DNA of 64,000 bases, taken from contig NZ_CP043042.1 in assembly GCF_008122265.1 (NCBI RefSeq), positions 3,782,001 to 3,846,000 on the forward strand, read 5' to 3'. Below the pieces are notes generated by a model. It was not told the origin of the DNA. It worked only from the letters and a program-made list of their open reading frames with translations, and ran no database searches. A program made the translations under genes and the position numbers. Of this stretch, positions 26,284 to 34,899 are shown one piece after another (position 1 is the first letter of the stretch; the number at the start of each line of letters is the position of its first letter). This DNA comes from Marinobacter fonticola (lineage in GTDB: Bacteria; Pseudomonadota; Gammaproteobacteria; Pseudomonadales; Oleiphilaceae).

Positions 26284-27039
26284 ATGAAAAAGCTGATTGT
26301 TGCAGCAAGCTGCGCACTGGCACTCGTGGCCGGCACGGTACAGGCAAAAGAATGGAAGAATATCCGTATTGCGTTTGACGTGCCCTACGAGCCGTTCGAG
26401 TACAAAACCCCGGATGGCGAGTTGACCGGTTTCGAAGTTGAATTGGCCGAAGCCATGTGTAAAGAAATGAACGCCCAATGCGACTTCGTTATCCAGGCAT
26501 GGGACGGCATGATTCCGGGCCTGCTGGCGCGTAAGTTCGACGCCATCATGTCGTCCATGTCTATCACCCCTGAGCGCGCCGAGAAGGTGCTGTTCTCCGA
26601 ACCCTACTACAACACGCCGGGCGCCTGGTTCGCCAAGACCGACGAAACCACCGACCCGTCCGACAAGGACGCCCTGAAAGGCAAGGTCGTGGGCGTTCAG
26701 CGCGGCACCACCATGGATAGCCACGTCACCGAGAACATGAGCGACGTGGTCGACATCAAGCGCTACACCACCGCCGACGACATGGTCCTGGACCTGGAAG
26801 GCGAGCGTCTGGACATGATCTTCGTTGACTACCCGGTAGGCGAGCAAGTTTTGGCTGGCCGCGAAGGCTTCCACGAAATCGGCGAGCAAGTAAAGCTGGG
26901 CGAGGGCGTTGGCGTTGCGATGCGTAAGCGTGACGAGGACCTGGCCAAGCAGATCAACGCCGCGCTGGAAACACTGAAGAACGACGGCACCTACGACGAG
27001 ATCATGAAGAAGTACTTCAGCTACGACATCAAGATGTAA
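26284..27039 (+). CDS. aotJ: Arginine/ornithine-type ABC transporter, periplasmic binding protein
   Basis: 251 residues. Signal peptide MKKLIVAASCALALVAGTVQA, then a type-2 periplasmic binding fold of the polar amino acid class: IRIAFDVPYEPFEYKTPDGELTGFEVELAEAMCKEM, MIPGLLARKFDAIMSSMSITPERAEKVLFSEPYY and VGVQRGTTMDSH. ATG 26284 is preferred over an in-frame ATG at 26269, since the GGAGAAG between them is the natural ribosome-binding site and the signal peptide is then normal. Substrate assignment rests on the linked astE and ast genes. Confidence 0.93.
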   Translation: MKKLIVAASCALALVAGTVQAKEWKNIRIAFDVPYEPFEYKTPDGELTGFEVELAEAMCKEMNAQCDFVIQAWDGMIPGLLARKFDAIMSSMSITPERAEKVLFSEPYYNTPGAWFAKTDETTDPSDKDALKGKVVGVQRGTTMDSHVTENMSDVVDIKRYTTADDMVLDLEGERLDMIFVDYPVGEQVLAGREGFHEIGEQVKLGEGVGVAMRKRDEDLAKQINAALETLKNDGTYDEIMKKYFSYDIKM

Positions 27040-27049
27040 AACCTGACGC

Positions 27050-27074
27050 GGCCGCCGGAAAATAGCCGGCGGCC
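27050..27074 (+). repeat. Stem-loop after the binding-protein gene
   Basis: GGCCGCCGG-AAAATAG-CCGGCGGCC, a perfect 9-bp stem 10 bases after the aotJ stop. Such hairpins commonly stabilise the upstream binding-protein message and lower permease expression. Confidence 0.7.
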
Positions 27075-27096
27075 CGTCCCTGACTCGGACCTATCC

Positions 27097-27801
27097 ATGC
27101 TCGATTTGCACGGCTACGGCCCTTCATTGCTGGAAGGCGCATTTGTCACCGTTCAACTGGCGCTGGCATCGCTGGCACTTGCACTCGCCCTCGGTTTGAT
27201 TGGCGCCTCGTCAAAGCTTTCAGGGAGCCGCGGGCTCTATGCCGGCGCGACCTTTTACACCACCGTGATCCGTGGCGTACCCGACCTGGTCATGATGTTG
27301 CTGTTCTACTACGGCGGCCAGGTGCTGGTGAACATGATTTCCGATTTCCTCTACTACGAGTTCGAAATCGACTGGTTTCTGCAATTCAATCCTTTTATTG
27401 CAGGTGTTCTGACCATCGGCCTGATCTTTGGCGCCTATATGACGGAAACCTTCCGCGGTGCTTTTATGGCCGTCGACTCTGGTCAGATCGAAGCTGGCAA
27501 GGCCTACGGCTTCACCCGCTGGCATACCTTCCGCCGCATCATGTTTCCGCAGATGCTGCGCCATGCCCTGCCGGGTATCGGCAACAATTGGCAGGTGTTG
27601 CTCAAAACAACCGCGCTGGTGTCCATTATCGGTCTGACCGATATGGTACGTGTGGCGGAACAGGCCAGTAAGGCCGAGCACGAACCGTTCAAGTTCTTCA
27701 TTCCGGTCGCCGCCGTCTACCTTATCCTGACGGCCATCTCGGAACTGTTCATCAAGTGGCTCCATGCCCGAGTCAGTGTCGGCGTTGCCAAAGGGGACTG
27801 A
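27097..27801 (+). CDS. aotQ: Arginine/ornithine-type ABC transporter, permease (HisQ/AotQ)
   Basis: 234 residues. An inner-membrane permease with about five transmembrane helices. The N-terminal GPSLLEGAFVTVQLALASLALALALGL helix and the EAA loop (GQIEAGKAYGFTRWHTFRRIMFPQMLRHALPG) that contacts the ATPase are clear. Operates with the AotM-type permease encoded next. Ends 5 bases before the next start. Confidence 0.93.
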   Translation: MLDLHGYGPSLLEGAFVTVQLALASLALALALGLIGASSKLSGSRGLYAGATFYTTVIRGVPDLVMMLLFYYGGQVLVNMISDFLYYEFEIDWFLQFNPFIAGVLTIGLIFGAYMTETFRGAFMAVDSGQIEAGKAYGFTRWHTFRRIMFPQMLRHALPGIGNNWQVLLKTTALVSIIGLTDMVRVAEQASKAEHEPFKFFIPVAAVYLILTAISELFIKWLHARVSVGVAKGD

Positions 27802-27805
27802 GCTC

Positions 27806-28525
27806 ATGCCTGAATTTATTGCCGAATGGCTGAACCAGAACGATGTCTTCACCGCGACCACCATGCTGCACTATTGGGATGGCTTGGTGACCACGGTTCA
27901 ACTGGTATTCCTGTCGCTGATCATCGGCTTGGTACTCTCCATCCCGCTGGCGCTGATGCGCACCTCCCGCAATCCGCTAATCAATGCCCCGGTTTGGCTC
28001 TATACCTACCTCTTCCGCGGCACGCCGCTGCTGATTCAGCTCTACATCATCTATTACGGTGTGGCGCAGATCGAAGGTATCCAGGACACGTTCTGGTGGG
28101 TGATCTTCAAGCAGCCGTTCTACCCGGCCCTGCTGGCCTTTGTGCTCAACACCACGGCGTATACCACGGAGATCATTCGCGGCGCTATCGTGGCGACGCC
28201 TCATGGAGAAATCGAGGCCGCCAAGGCCTATGGCATGTCCTGGATCATGCGGGTCCGCCGTATTATCCTGCCCAGCGCGGCGCGGCGGGCACTACAGGCC
28301 TACTCGAACGAGGTGATTTTCATGCTCCACGCCAGCGCCATCGCCAGCGTGGTGACCATTGTCGACCTCACCGGCGCAGCCAGAGATATATACTCGCGCT
28401 TCTATGCGCCGTTCGACGCCTTTATCGCGGTGGCGCTGATCTACATGGCGCTGACCTTCACCATCGTGTTTATCTTCCGACACCTTGAAAAACGGATGCT
28501 TCGGCACCTCAAGCCAGCCAATTAA
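27806..28525 (+). CDS. aotM: Arginine/ornithine-type ABC transporter, permease (HisM/AotM)
   Basis: 239 residues. The second permease: YWDGLVTTVQLVFLSLIIGLVLSIPLAL helix, the RGTPLLIQLYIIYYG segment conserved in polar amino acid permeases, and the EAA loop GEIEAAKAYGMSWIMRVRRIILPSAARRAL. ATG 27806 follows AAGGGGACTGAGCTC. An in-frame upstream start would overlap aotQ by 38 bases and lacks a ribosome-binding site. astE begins 3 bases after its stop. Confidence 0.93.
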   Translation: MPEFIAEWLNQNDVFTATTMLHYWDGLVTTVQLVFLSLIIGLVLSIPLALMRTSRNPLINAPVWLYTYLFRGTPLLIQLYIIYYGVAQIEGIQDTFWWVIFKQPFYPALLAFVLNTTAYTTEIIRGAIVATPHGEIEAAKAYGMSWIMRVRRIILPSAARRALQAYSNEVIFMLHASAIASVVTIVDLTGAARDIYSRFYAPFDAFIAVALIYMALTFTIVFIFRHLEKRMLRHLKPAN

Positions 28526-28527
28526 TC

Positions 28528-29544
28528 ATGTCTGTACGAGAAAACCTGTTCGACGGCGAGCCTGATTGGCTCGCTCACACCCTCGCCTCTCACGGCCAAT
28601 CGTCCTCACCGGTGGCCGTCACGCTGCCGGACGGCGCCCGTATCGAGCTTCTGGATACCGGTCTGCTCGAGCTGACGCCACCCCACGGGGACGGCGAGCG
28701 GCTGATCGTCTCTGCCGGTGTACACGGGAACGAAACCGCCCCCATCGAGGTTGTCAACGGCTTGGTCAATGAGCTGCTTGATGGCGAGTGGACCCTGGGA
28801 AAACGCACGCTGCTGATACTCGGCAATCCGCCATCGATGGCAAAGGGCGACCGCTTCGTCGAGTTCAACATGAACCGTCTTTTCGCCGGCGCCCATGCCA
28901 AGGCACCCTATGCGGGTACGCCGGAAGCAAACAGAGCCGCGCTGCTGGAATCGGTATGCCGGGAGTTCGCGAAGGGAGCGGGCGCATTGGTGCACTATGA
29001 CCTGCATACGGCGATTCGCCCTTCGCATCGGGAGAAGTTTGCGCTCTATCCCTTTGTGGAAGGACGTACGGTGCCGCAACGGCAATGCGATTTCCTGCTG
29101 GAAGCCGACGTGCCGACGCTGCTACTGCAGCACAAGAGCGGCACAACGTTTTCATCGTTCTCCTCGACCCACCTGGGTGCCGAGAGCTTTACCATCGAGC
29201 TGGGCAAGGTTAGCCCATTCGGCCAGAACGATCTCAGCCGTTTTACCGGCGTCCAGAGCGCCTTACGTCGCCTGCTGAAAGGTAAACCGACGCCCAAGCC
29301 GGCTCGCTCTCAAGAGCTGGCCGTATTCGAAGTCGTTCACGAAATTCTCAACACCGGCGATAGCTTCCGGTTTCACGTGCCCGATGACGTAGCTAATTTT
29401 ACGGCTTATGAACCCGGGACGGTGATTTGGGAAGATAATGAGACGACGTACCGGGTCGGCGACCGACCGGAGGCGATTATCTTTCCGAACCGGAATGTCC
29501 CGGTTGGGCAGCGCGTGGGGTTATTGGTCAGAGAGAAGTCATAG
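28528..29544 (+). CDS. astE: Succinylglutamate desuccinylase AstE
   Basis: 338 residues. Final step of the arginine succinyltransferase pathway, releasing succinate and glutamate. An M14-like zinc carboxypeptidase fold: zinc ligands in GVHGNETAPIE (H, E) and HYDLHTAIRPS (H), with the catalytic Glu in SFTIELGKVSPFG. It is separated from the other ast genes (minus strand, 34.9-41.3 kb) and sits in the transporter operon, so uptake and the last catabolic step are transcribed together. Confidence 0.96.
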   Translation: MSVRENLFDGEPDWLAHTLASHGQSSSPVAVTLPDGARIELLDTGLLELTPPHGDGERLIVSAGVHGNETAPIEVVNGLVNELLDGEWTLGKRTLLILGNPPSMAKGDRFVEFNMNRLFAGAHAKAPYAGTPEANRAALLESVCREFAKGAGALVHYDLHTAIRPSHREKFALYPFVEGRTVPQRQCDFLLEADVPTLLLQHKSGTTFSSFSSTHLGAESFTIELGKVSPFGQNDLSRFTGVQSALRRLLKGKPTPKPARSQELAVFEVVHEILNTGDSFRFHVPDDVANFTAYEPGTVIWEDNETTYRVGDRPEAIIFPNRNVPVGQRVGLLVREKS

Positions 29545-29551
29545 GCGACCT

Positions 29552-29595
29552 CCAGTGTCGCTGATGGGGCGGTCCGCTCCCATCAGCGACACTGG
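29552..29595. terminator. Convergent bidirectional hairpin, astE / RND pump
   Basis: A perfect 17-bp inverted repeat (29552-29568 and 29579-29595) with a 10-base loop fills the gap between the convergent astE and RND genes. The right arm ends at the base before the RND stop codon. There is no U-tract, so termination may be weak or Rho-assisted. Confidence 0.7.
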
Positions 29596-32500
29596 TCAAG
29601 CCGGCACATTCTCCATATCCGGCACCCGCCCCCGAATCACCTTGATGCATAGCGATGGCACCACCAACAGCGTCAGGACCGTCGAAGCCAAAAGGCCCGA
29701 GATAATGGCCCAAGCCATCGGCGGCCACAGCGTCGAACTGGAAAAAGCCAGCGGCAACAACCCCGCAACCGTCGTCCCGGTCGTCAGCAGGATCGGCCGC
29801 GTGCGCTGCTCCACCGCCATCCGCACCGCATCGCGAATCGACTCGCCCGCCTCCAGCTTGCGATCCATCACATCCAGCAGGACGATAGCGTTGTTCACCA
29901 CAATCCCCACCAGCGCAATCACGCCCAGCAGCGACTGAAAACCGAACGGCGATCCGGAGAGCACCAGTCCCGGAAAAATCCCCACCGTCGCCAGCGGTAC
30001 GGTCAGCAGAATAATTCCTACCCGCTTGAACGAGTTGAACTGCAACAACAAGAAGAATAGCAGTAGTAGCACACCGATGGGCGCGGTGGTCAGCAGCGCA
30101 TTGTTGGCATCGTCGGAGCCTTCGGCGTCGCCGCCATACTCCAAACGCGTCCCGGACGGGAGCGGATTCTGCACCAGATAATCCTGCAATCCGTTCAGAG
30201 CCTGACTGAAACTGTAACCGGTTTCTAGATTGGCCGTTACGGTATTCACGCGAACGCCGTTGCGCAGGTAGCGCGCTGCCGGTTCCCAGGTCGTCTCCAC
30301 GGTGGCAATCGCGGATAAAGGCACCGCATCGCCGCGGTCGGTGTAGACGTTGATCGACAGCAATCGCGACAGGGAAAGCTGGGTGCCGTCCCGCGAGCGC
30401 AATACCAGCGGGATAGGGTCGTCTTCACGGCGGAACTGCTCGGCTATGATACCGAAACTCTGGCCGTAAAGGCTCTGGGCCACATCCGCCCGGTTGATGC
30501 CGTAACGGGCAGCCGTGGCGTCGTCGACGTTGATGCGAACGCTGGGAATGCCCGGATCCAGGTCATGACGAACGTCGACAGTACCCGGCGCCTGCCGCAA
30601 ACCGGCAAAGACCTGTTCGATAGCCTCTGCACGCACAGCATCGTCCGGATGGTACAGCCGGACTTCGACCGGCGCCGCCCGGGGCGGGCCTTGCCCCAGG
30701 ATACCGACGGTCAGGTCCAGTTCAGGTAGGGCCTGGGCGGCGTAGTCGCGAATCCAGTGGACCAGGCCGGTGGTCTGCGCCAGAGTCCCGGTCTTCACCA
30801 CGATACGGCCCCGGTTGGGCGCCTGCGGCGCACGCTGGAGGTTGTAGTAAAAACTGGGGCCGGTAAAGCCGACAAAACGGTGGACGTTAACGGTTTCCGG
30901 CCGGCTGCGAATGGCCTTCTCAAGTTCCGCTGCAATGCTGGCTGTCCTTGCCTGGTCCGTTCCCTCCGGCATGTGCATCTCAACAATCACCCGGGGCCGG
31001 TCGGCGTTGGGGAAGAATTGCTGCTTGAGGAACGGGGTCAGCGCGACGCTGGCCGCGACCATAACCAGACCGGCCAGCACCAGCAGGCCTGGCGCCTTCG
31101 AAACCAACCCGCCGAGGAATCGGGCCAGACCTGCCAGACGATCCGCTCGCACCTGTTTGCGTGGTTTCAAGAACCGGCTCGCCAGCAACGGCACCGCCGA
31201 AATCGCCAGCAGGTAGCTGATCGAGAGCGTCAGCATGATCATCACCGGAATGCCCCGAGTGAAATCCGCCGTACCCCCCTTGGACAGCAGCAAAGGTGCA
31301 AAGGCCGCCAGCGTGGTGCCGGTTGACGCGCCCAGCGGACCGGCCAGTTCCCGGACCGACTGCTTAAGCGCATCCAGCCGGCGGACGCCCTGATCCAGCA
31401 GGGCCTGAATATTTTCGACAATCACGATGGCGTTATCGATCAGGATGCCCAGCGATATGACCATACCGATGACGGCAATCTGATGCAGCACCCCGCCACC
31501 CAAGTCATACAGGCCGATACTGATCAGCGCCACCATGGGCAGAATGGTCGCCACCAGCAACCCCATCCGAATGCCCATTCCGGTAAACACCACGGCGACG
31601 ATAATGACAACCGATAGCACCAGACTCCAGGCCAGATTGTCCAACCGATCTTCCACCTTGTCCGGCTGGAAGAACATTTCCTTGAGGGTGTAGGGCGCAA
31701 AGTCGCCCTGTATTTCAGCCAAGCGCTCGCGCACCCGCTCGCCGAAGCGAATGGCATCCGTGGTGCCCTCTTCCATGATCAACGACAGCAGAACCACCCG
31801 CTCGCCGTCATACCAGGTTTCCGGCTGACGCGGTTCCACCGGTCCACGCCAGACCTCGGCAGCCGCAGCCAGCGGTACCTGGGAGCCATCCGGCAACTCA
31901 ATCGGCGTGGCGCGAATGGCATCGATGTCGTCGAATTCACTGTTGGGCAGGATCGACAGCCGCTGACCGTCCACCACGAGGAAGCCGCCCGGGATCACTT
32001 GATTACGCTGGGCCAGAGTATCGAGCACGCGGGACGGAGAAATGCCCAGGCGATAGAGCGCCGCATCGTCGAGCGCCAGGGTGATCTGCTCATCCACGTC
32101 CCCGTCCAGTTCGACGCGGGACACACCGGGGATATCCAGCAGATTGTTCTTGAGGCGTTCCGCCTGACCTGACAGTTCAGTGATCGAAGGCGAACCGCCC
32201 ACCGCCAGCACGATGGCCGGAATATCGATCAGCCGATCCTCCAGGGCCATTCGGCCGACGTCATCCGGAAACTCAAGCCGTGCCCGTTCCATGGCCTGGC
32301 GTACCCGGTCCCAGGCCGCATCGGTGTCGTAAATATCATCGTTGAGGCGGATGTTGACCACGGCAACGCCGGTGCGTGCGGTACCTGAAGCGAAATCCAC
32401 TTCCTCAACCTGCAAAAGCTCATCCGCCAGCGGTCGCATGACCAGACGTTCGACAGCGTCAGCATTAGCGCCGGGGTAGCTAACCGTCAGCATCCCCGCA

Positions 32501-32622
32501 CGGTAAGGAAACGAGGGATCTTCTTGGCGCGGCATTGTGCTGTAGGCCGCAATCCCCAGCAGGCAGAGCATGATCACCACCATGCCCAGCAAACGCTGGC
32601 AGCGCAGCAGGCGGGCGGTCAC
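29596..32622 (-). CDS. RND family efflux pump, inner-membrane transporter subunit
   Basis: 1008 residues, somewhat shorter than AcrB (about 1050). Twelve transmembrane helices in two halves with two large periplasmic loops. The N-terminal SYPGANADAVERLVMRPLADEL and the TM4 segment GILIDNAIVIVENIQALL are typical of the HAE1 branch. The TM4 Asp pair of AcrB (DD) is DN here, which is seen in TriC-like and related pumps. The C-terminal half has ALVGIVVNNAIVLLDVMD. GTG start overlaps the adaptor gene by 4 bases (GTGA). Substrate unknown; no outer-membrane channel gene is next to it. Confidence 0.92.
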   Translation of the reverse strand: MTARLLRCQRLLGMVVIMLCLLGIAAYSTMPRQEDPSFPYRAGMLTVSYPGANADAVERLVMRPLADELLQVEEVDFASGTARTGVAVVNIRLNDDIYDTDAAWDRVRQAMERARLEFPDDVGRMALEDRLIDIPAIVLAVGGSPSITELSGQAERLKNNLLDIPGVSRVELDGDVDEQITLALDDAALYRLGISPSRVLDTLAQRNQVIPGGFLVVDGQRLSILPNSEFDDIDAIRATPIELPDGSQVPLAAAAEVWRGPVEPRQPETWYDGERVVLLSLIMEEGTTDAIRFGERVRERLAEIQGDFAPYTLKEMFFQPDKVEDRLDNLAWSLVLSVVIIVAVVFTGMGIRMGLLVATILPMVALISIGLYDLGGGVLHQIAVIGMVISLGILIDNAIVIVENIQALLDQGVRRLDALKQSVRELAGPLGASTGTTLAAFAPLLLSKGGTADFTRGIPVMIMLTLSISYLLAISAVPLLASRFLKPRKQVRADRLAGLARFLGGLVSKAPGLLVLAGLVMVAASVALTPFLKQQFFPNADRPRVIVEMHMPEGTDQARTASIAAELEKAIRSRPETVNVHRFVGFTGPSFYYNLQRAPQAPNRGRIVVKTGTLAQTTGLVHWIRDYAAQALPELDLTVGILGQGPPRAAPVEVRLYHPDDAVRAEAIEQVFAGLRQAPGTVDVRHDLDPGIPSVRINVDDATAARYGINRADVAQSLYGQSFGIIAEQFRREDDPIPLVLRSRDGTQLSLSRLLSINVYTDRGDAVPLSAIATVETTWEPAARYLRNGVRVNTVTANLETGYSFSQALNGLQDYLVQNPLPSGTRLEYGGDAEGSDDANNALLTTAPIGVLLLLFFLLLQFNSFKRVGIILLTVPLATVGIFPGLVLSGSPFGFQSLLGVIALVGIVVNNAIVLLDVMDRKLEAGESIRDAVRMAVEQRTRPILLTTGTTVAGLLPLAFSSSTLWPPMAWAIISGLLASTVLTLLVVPSLCIKVIRGRVPDMENVPA

Positions 32623-33713
32623 GGTAGAATCTCCACCGCATCGCCCTGTGTGACACGCGTCATGCCGGCATAGACCACCTGATCGCCGGCTTCGAGCGAA
32701 CCCTCACCGATAATCGCCTGTTCCCCGGCAATGCGCTCGACAGTGACGCTCACCCGCTCGGCGGAGGGACGATCACCGTCCTCGACGACGCGAAAAACAC
32801 TGGTACCGGTGGCGGAGCGGATAATCGAAAGCAGCGGTACGGTGGTCAACGATTCCGACGGTGGCGCGATGCCGACTTCGACGGGGACGCCCGCCTCCAA
32901 CGTACCACCGGGCACACCAACCAGAACCGCATGCAACTCACCCCGCACGGCACTGGGCGAGGCGATTTCGACAATATCGCCGGACACCGGGGGACGACGG
33001 CGATCCTGTACCGACCAGATGGGCAGTTTCTGGCCGAGCCGGACCTGTTCCAGCAAGTAGGCCGGCACACGCAGTTCCACTTCGCGGCCGCTGGGAGACG
33101 ACATACGCGCTACCGGCTGGCCTGCGCTCACAAACTCATCTCGTTCTACCAGCAAGGCTTCCACCCGCCCGGAAAAGGGTGCCTTCAGCGTGCTCTCGGA
33201 CACCATACGCCGAGCCTCTGCCAAGGCGGCCCGTGCGGTGGCGACACCCGCTTCCAGACTGTCCCGACGGGCGTCCAGTTGCTCCAGGGTCTGTTCGGAT
33301 ACCACGCCTCGCTTAAACAGTTTGCCGGACCGATCCGACTCCCGGCGGGCCTGATCGAGCTGTGTTTGCAGCTCTTGCAGTCGCGCGGCGGCAGAATCCC
33401 GTGCCGGCTCCAACCCCGGATTGTAGAGTGTGGCCAGCACTTGGCCGGACTCCACCTGCTCGCCCAACGCGACAGGCCGCTCCCGCAAAGTTCCGCTGAC
33501 CTGAAATGTCAACGTCGCCCGTTGCCGGGCCTGAACGATGCCGGCAAACCGCAGGGGTTCGGTAGCGGATTCGCGGGTGGTCACCGGCGCTGTGCGTACG
33601 GTGATCGCGGATGCGGACGCGGCGGGAGCGCTGACGGAGTCGGCACAACCCGCCAGCACGCCGGTCAGAAGGAGAGGGATAAAGGGCATGAAAGCGCGGA
33701 TCGTCGGGCTCAT
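32619..33713 (-). CDS. RND efflux periplasmic adaptor (membrane fusion lipoprotein)
   Basis: 364 residues. A lipoprotein signal (LLLTGVLAGC, Cys about residue 23), a beta-barrel/lipoyl pair (QVSGTLRERPVALGEQVESGQVLATL), a helical hairpin (about 105-165) and the C-terminal barrel and membrane-proximal domain. It couples the pump to an outer-membrane channel encoded elsewhere. It is divergent from the TetR gene, so the two probably share an operator region. Confidence 0.92.
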   Translation of the reverse strand: MSPTIRAFMPFIPLLLTGVLAGCADSVSAPAASASAITVRTAPVTTRESATEPLRFAGIVQARQRATLTFQVSGTLRERPVALGEQVESGQVLATLYNPGLEPARDSAAARLQELQTQLDQARRESDRSGKLFKRGVVSEQTLEQLDARRDSLEAGVATARAALAEARRMVSESTLKAPFSGRVEALLVERDEFVSAGQPVARMSSPSGREVELRVPAYLLEQVRLGQKLPIWSVQDRRRPPVSGDIVEIASPSAVRGELHAVLVGVPGGTLEAGVPVEVGIAPPSESLTTVPLLSIIRSATGTSVFRVVEDGDRPSAERVSVTVERIAGEQAIIGEGSLEAGDQVVYAGMTRVTQGDAVEILP

Positions 33714-33834
33714 GGAGCGTCACCTGCTAGCGGGCGTTGGCGTGGAGTGACATTGGCGTGGAGTAACAATGCGGCCTATGCGGACTTGTCTTCCTGCGCC
33801 GATTACCGGATGATTTTAGACATGATGTCACTCT

Positions 33835-33849
33835 TTGACACTTTGTCAA
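33835..33849. promoter_or_regulatory. Candidate TetR operator overlapping a promoter -35
   Basis: TTGACACTTTGTCAA is a 15-base palindrome (6-bp arms, 3-base centre) in the divergent gap. Its left arm TTGACA can serve as a -35 for the TetR gene (18 bases to TATGCA). A further TGTCA...TGACA pair lies just upstream (33827-33840). Position and symmetry fit autoregulation plus pump control. Confidence 0.55.
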
Positions 33850-33934
33850 CGATTCATCTATGCATAGAGTTGCGAATCGGATCACGGTTCATTTCATTCC
33901 AGCGGTACGCCGCTCGCAGCGGAAGGGCAAGCTT

Positions 33935-34573
33935 ATGAGCGACCTGCAAAAACGGCGGGAACGGGAAAAGCAGCAGCGACAAGACACCATCCTGGACGCT
34001 GCCGAAACCATGTTCGGCGAGAAAGGCTACGACCGAACGTCAATGGACGATATCGCCCGCACCGCCAGCCTGAGTCGCGCCCTGCTTTATGTTTATTTCA
34101 AAGACAAAGCAGCGATCCAACGAGGCATCATGCTACGGGCCGCCGAGCGGCTTCGGGAGCGGTTCCGCGCGGCATTGGATTCGGCGGATTCCGGGTTGGA
34201 GAAGATCATGGCCGTAGGCCAGTCCTACTATCGTTTCTGGCAGGAGGAGCCGGACTACTTCGAGGCACTGACCAAGGCGAGCACCGCCATGCAGGATGCC
34301 GACGACGACGAAGTCCAGGTCATGACCGGCTGTGAACTTGAGAGCATGCAGTTGATGGTGGAAGCGCTGGATGTGGGCCTGAAAGACGGGAGCATCAGCG
34401 CCGAACAGGTCAAGGATCCGTTCCAGACCGCGCTTTATCTACGGGGCGCGCTCCATGGCGTTATTATGATGTGCCAGCAGGAAATGGGGGACGACGGGCC
34501 GCTGGCAATGTATCCCTGCGATGCCCTAATCAAGCACACCATGGAGATGCTGGTGCGATCGATTAAGGCCTGA
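33935..34573 (+). CDS. TetR family transcriptional regulator
   Basis: 212 residues. N-terminal HTH (about 14-60; RQDTILDAAETMFGEKGYDRTSMDDIARTASLSRALLYVYFKDKAAI) and a variable ligand-binding C-terminal domain (VGQSYYRFWQEEPDYFEAL). ATG 33935 has GGAAGGGC ahead; a longer frame from 33860 would give an improbable N-terminal tail. Probable repressor of the divergent RND pump. The basic leader RREREKQQRQ before the HTH is common in this family. Confidence 0.92.
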   Translation: MSDLQKRREREKQQRQDTILDAAETMFGEKGYDRTSMDDIARTASLSRALLYVYFKDKAAIQRGIMLRAAERLRERFRAALDSADSGLEKIMAVGQSYYRFWQEEPDYFEALTKASTAMQDADDDEVQVMTGCELESMQLMVEALDVGLKDGSISAEQVKDPFQTALYLRGALHGVIMMCQQEMGDDGPLAMYPCDALIKHTMEMLVRSIKA

Positions 34574-34899
34574 TGGGTTTTAGAGCGGAATAGATGGCCG
34601 GCTGGGGCTTTCACCCCGGGATGCGTCTTCGCCAGGGCAGCCCTGCAGGCTGCTCCGAAGCTGAAGAGGGTGTTGCAAAACGTAGCGAGCGAAGGCCAGG
34701 CAAGGCGGAAATTCGCGAAAAAGCGCAGTTTACTGATAGTAAATGAGCATTTTGAGCGGATTTCCAACGCCGCATGGCCGAGCGCAGTAGTTTTGCAACA
34801 CCCTCTGAAGCATCGGCTACATTTTGAGATTAACTCGAGTATGTAGCAGAAGCTTCAGCTTCTGAGGCGTCGAAGGCGCCCACGGGTTTCCCGCAAGCG
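34574..34899. other. Repeat-bearing intergenic region (tetR / astB)
   Basis: Between convergent tetR and astB. It carries the 138-bp MITE with its 6-bp duplication, the interrupted repeat relative (34653-34827), and a further palindromic copy around 34842-34866 (GTAGCAGAAGCTTCAGCTTC...). No gene is supported. Confidence 0.6.
34667..34804. mobile_element. 138-bp MITE with CTGAAG target duplication
   Basis: Terminal inverted repeats AGGGTGTTGCAAAAC / GTTTTGCAACACCCT (15 of 15). The whole body is an imperfect palindrome centred on TTTACTGATAGTAAA. CTGAAG flanks it on both sides (34661-34666, 34805-34810). Removing the element and one CTGAAG restores a sequence that matches 36379-36404 and its flank except for one base. 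No coding capacity. Confidence 0.85.
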
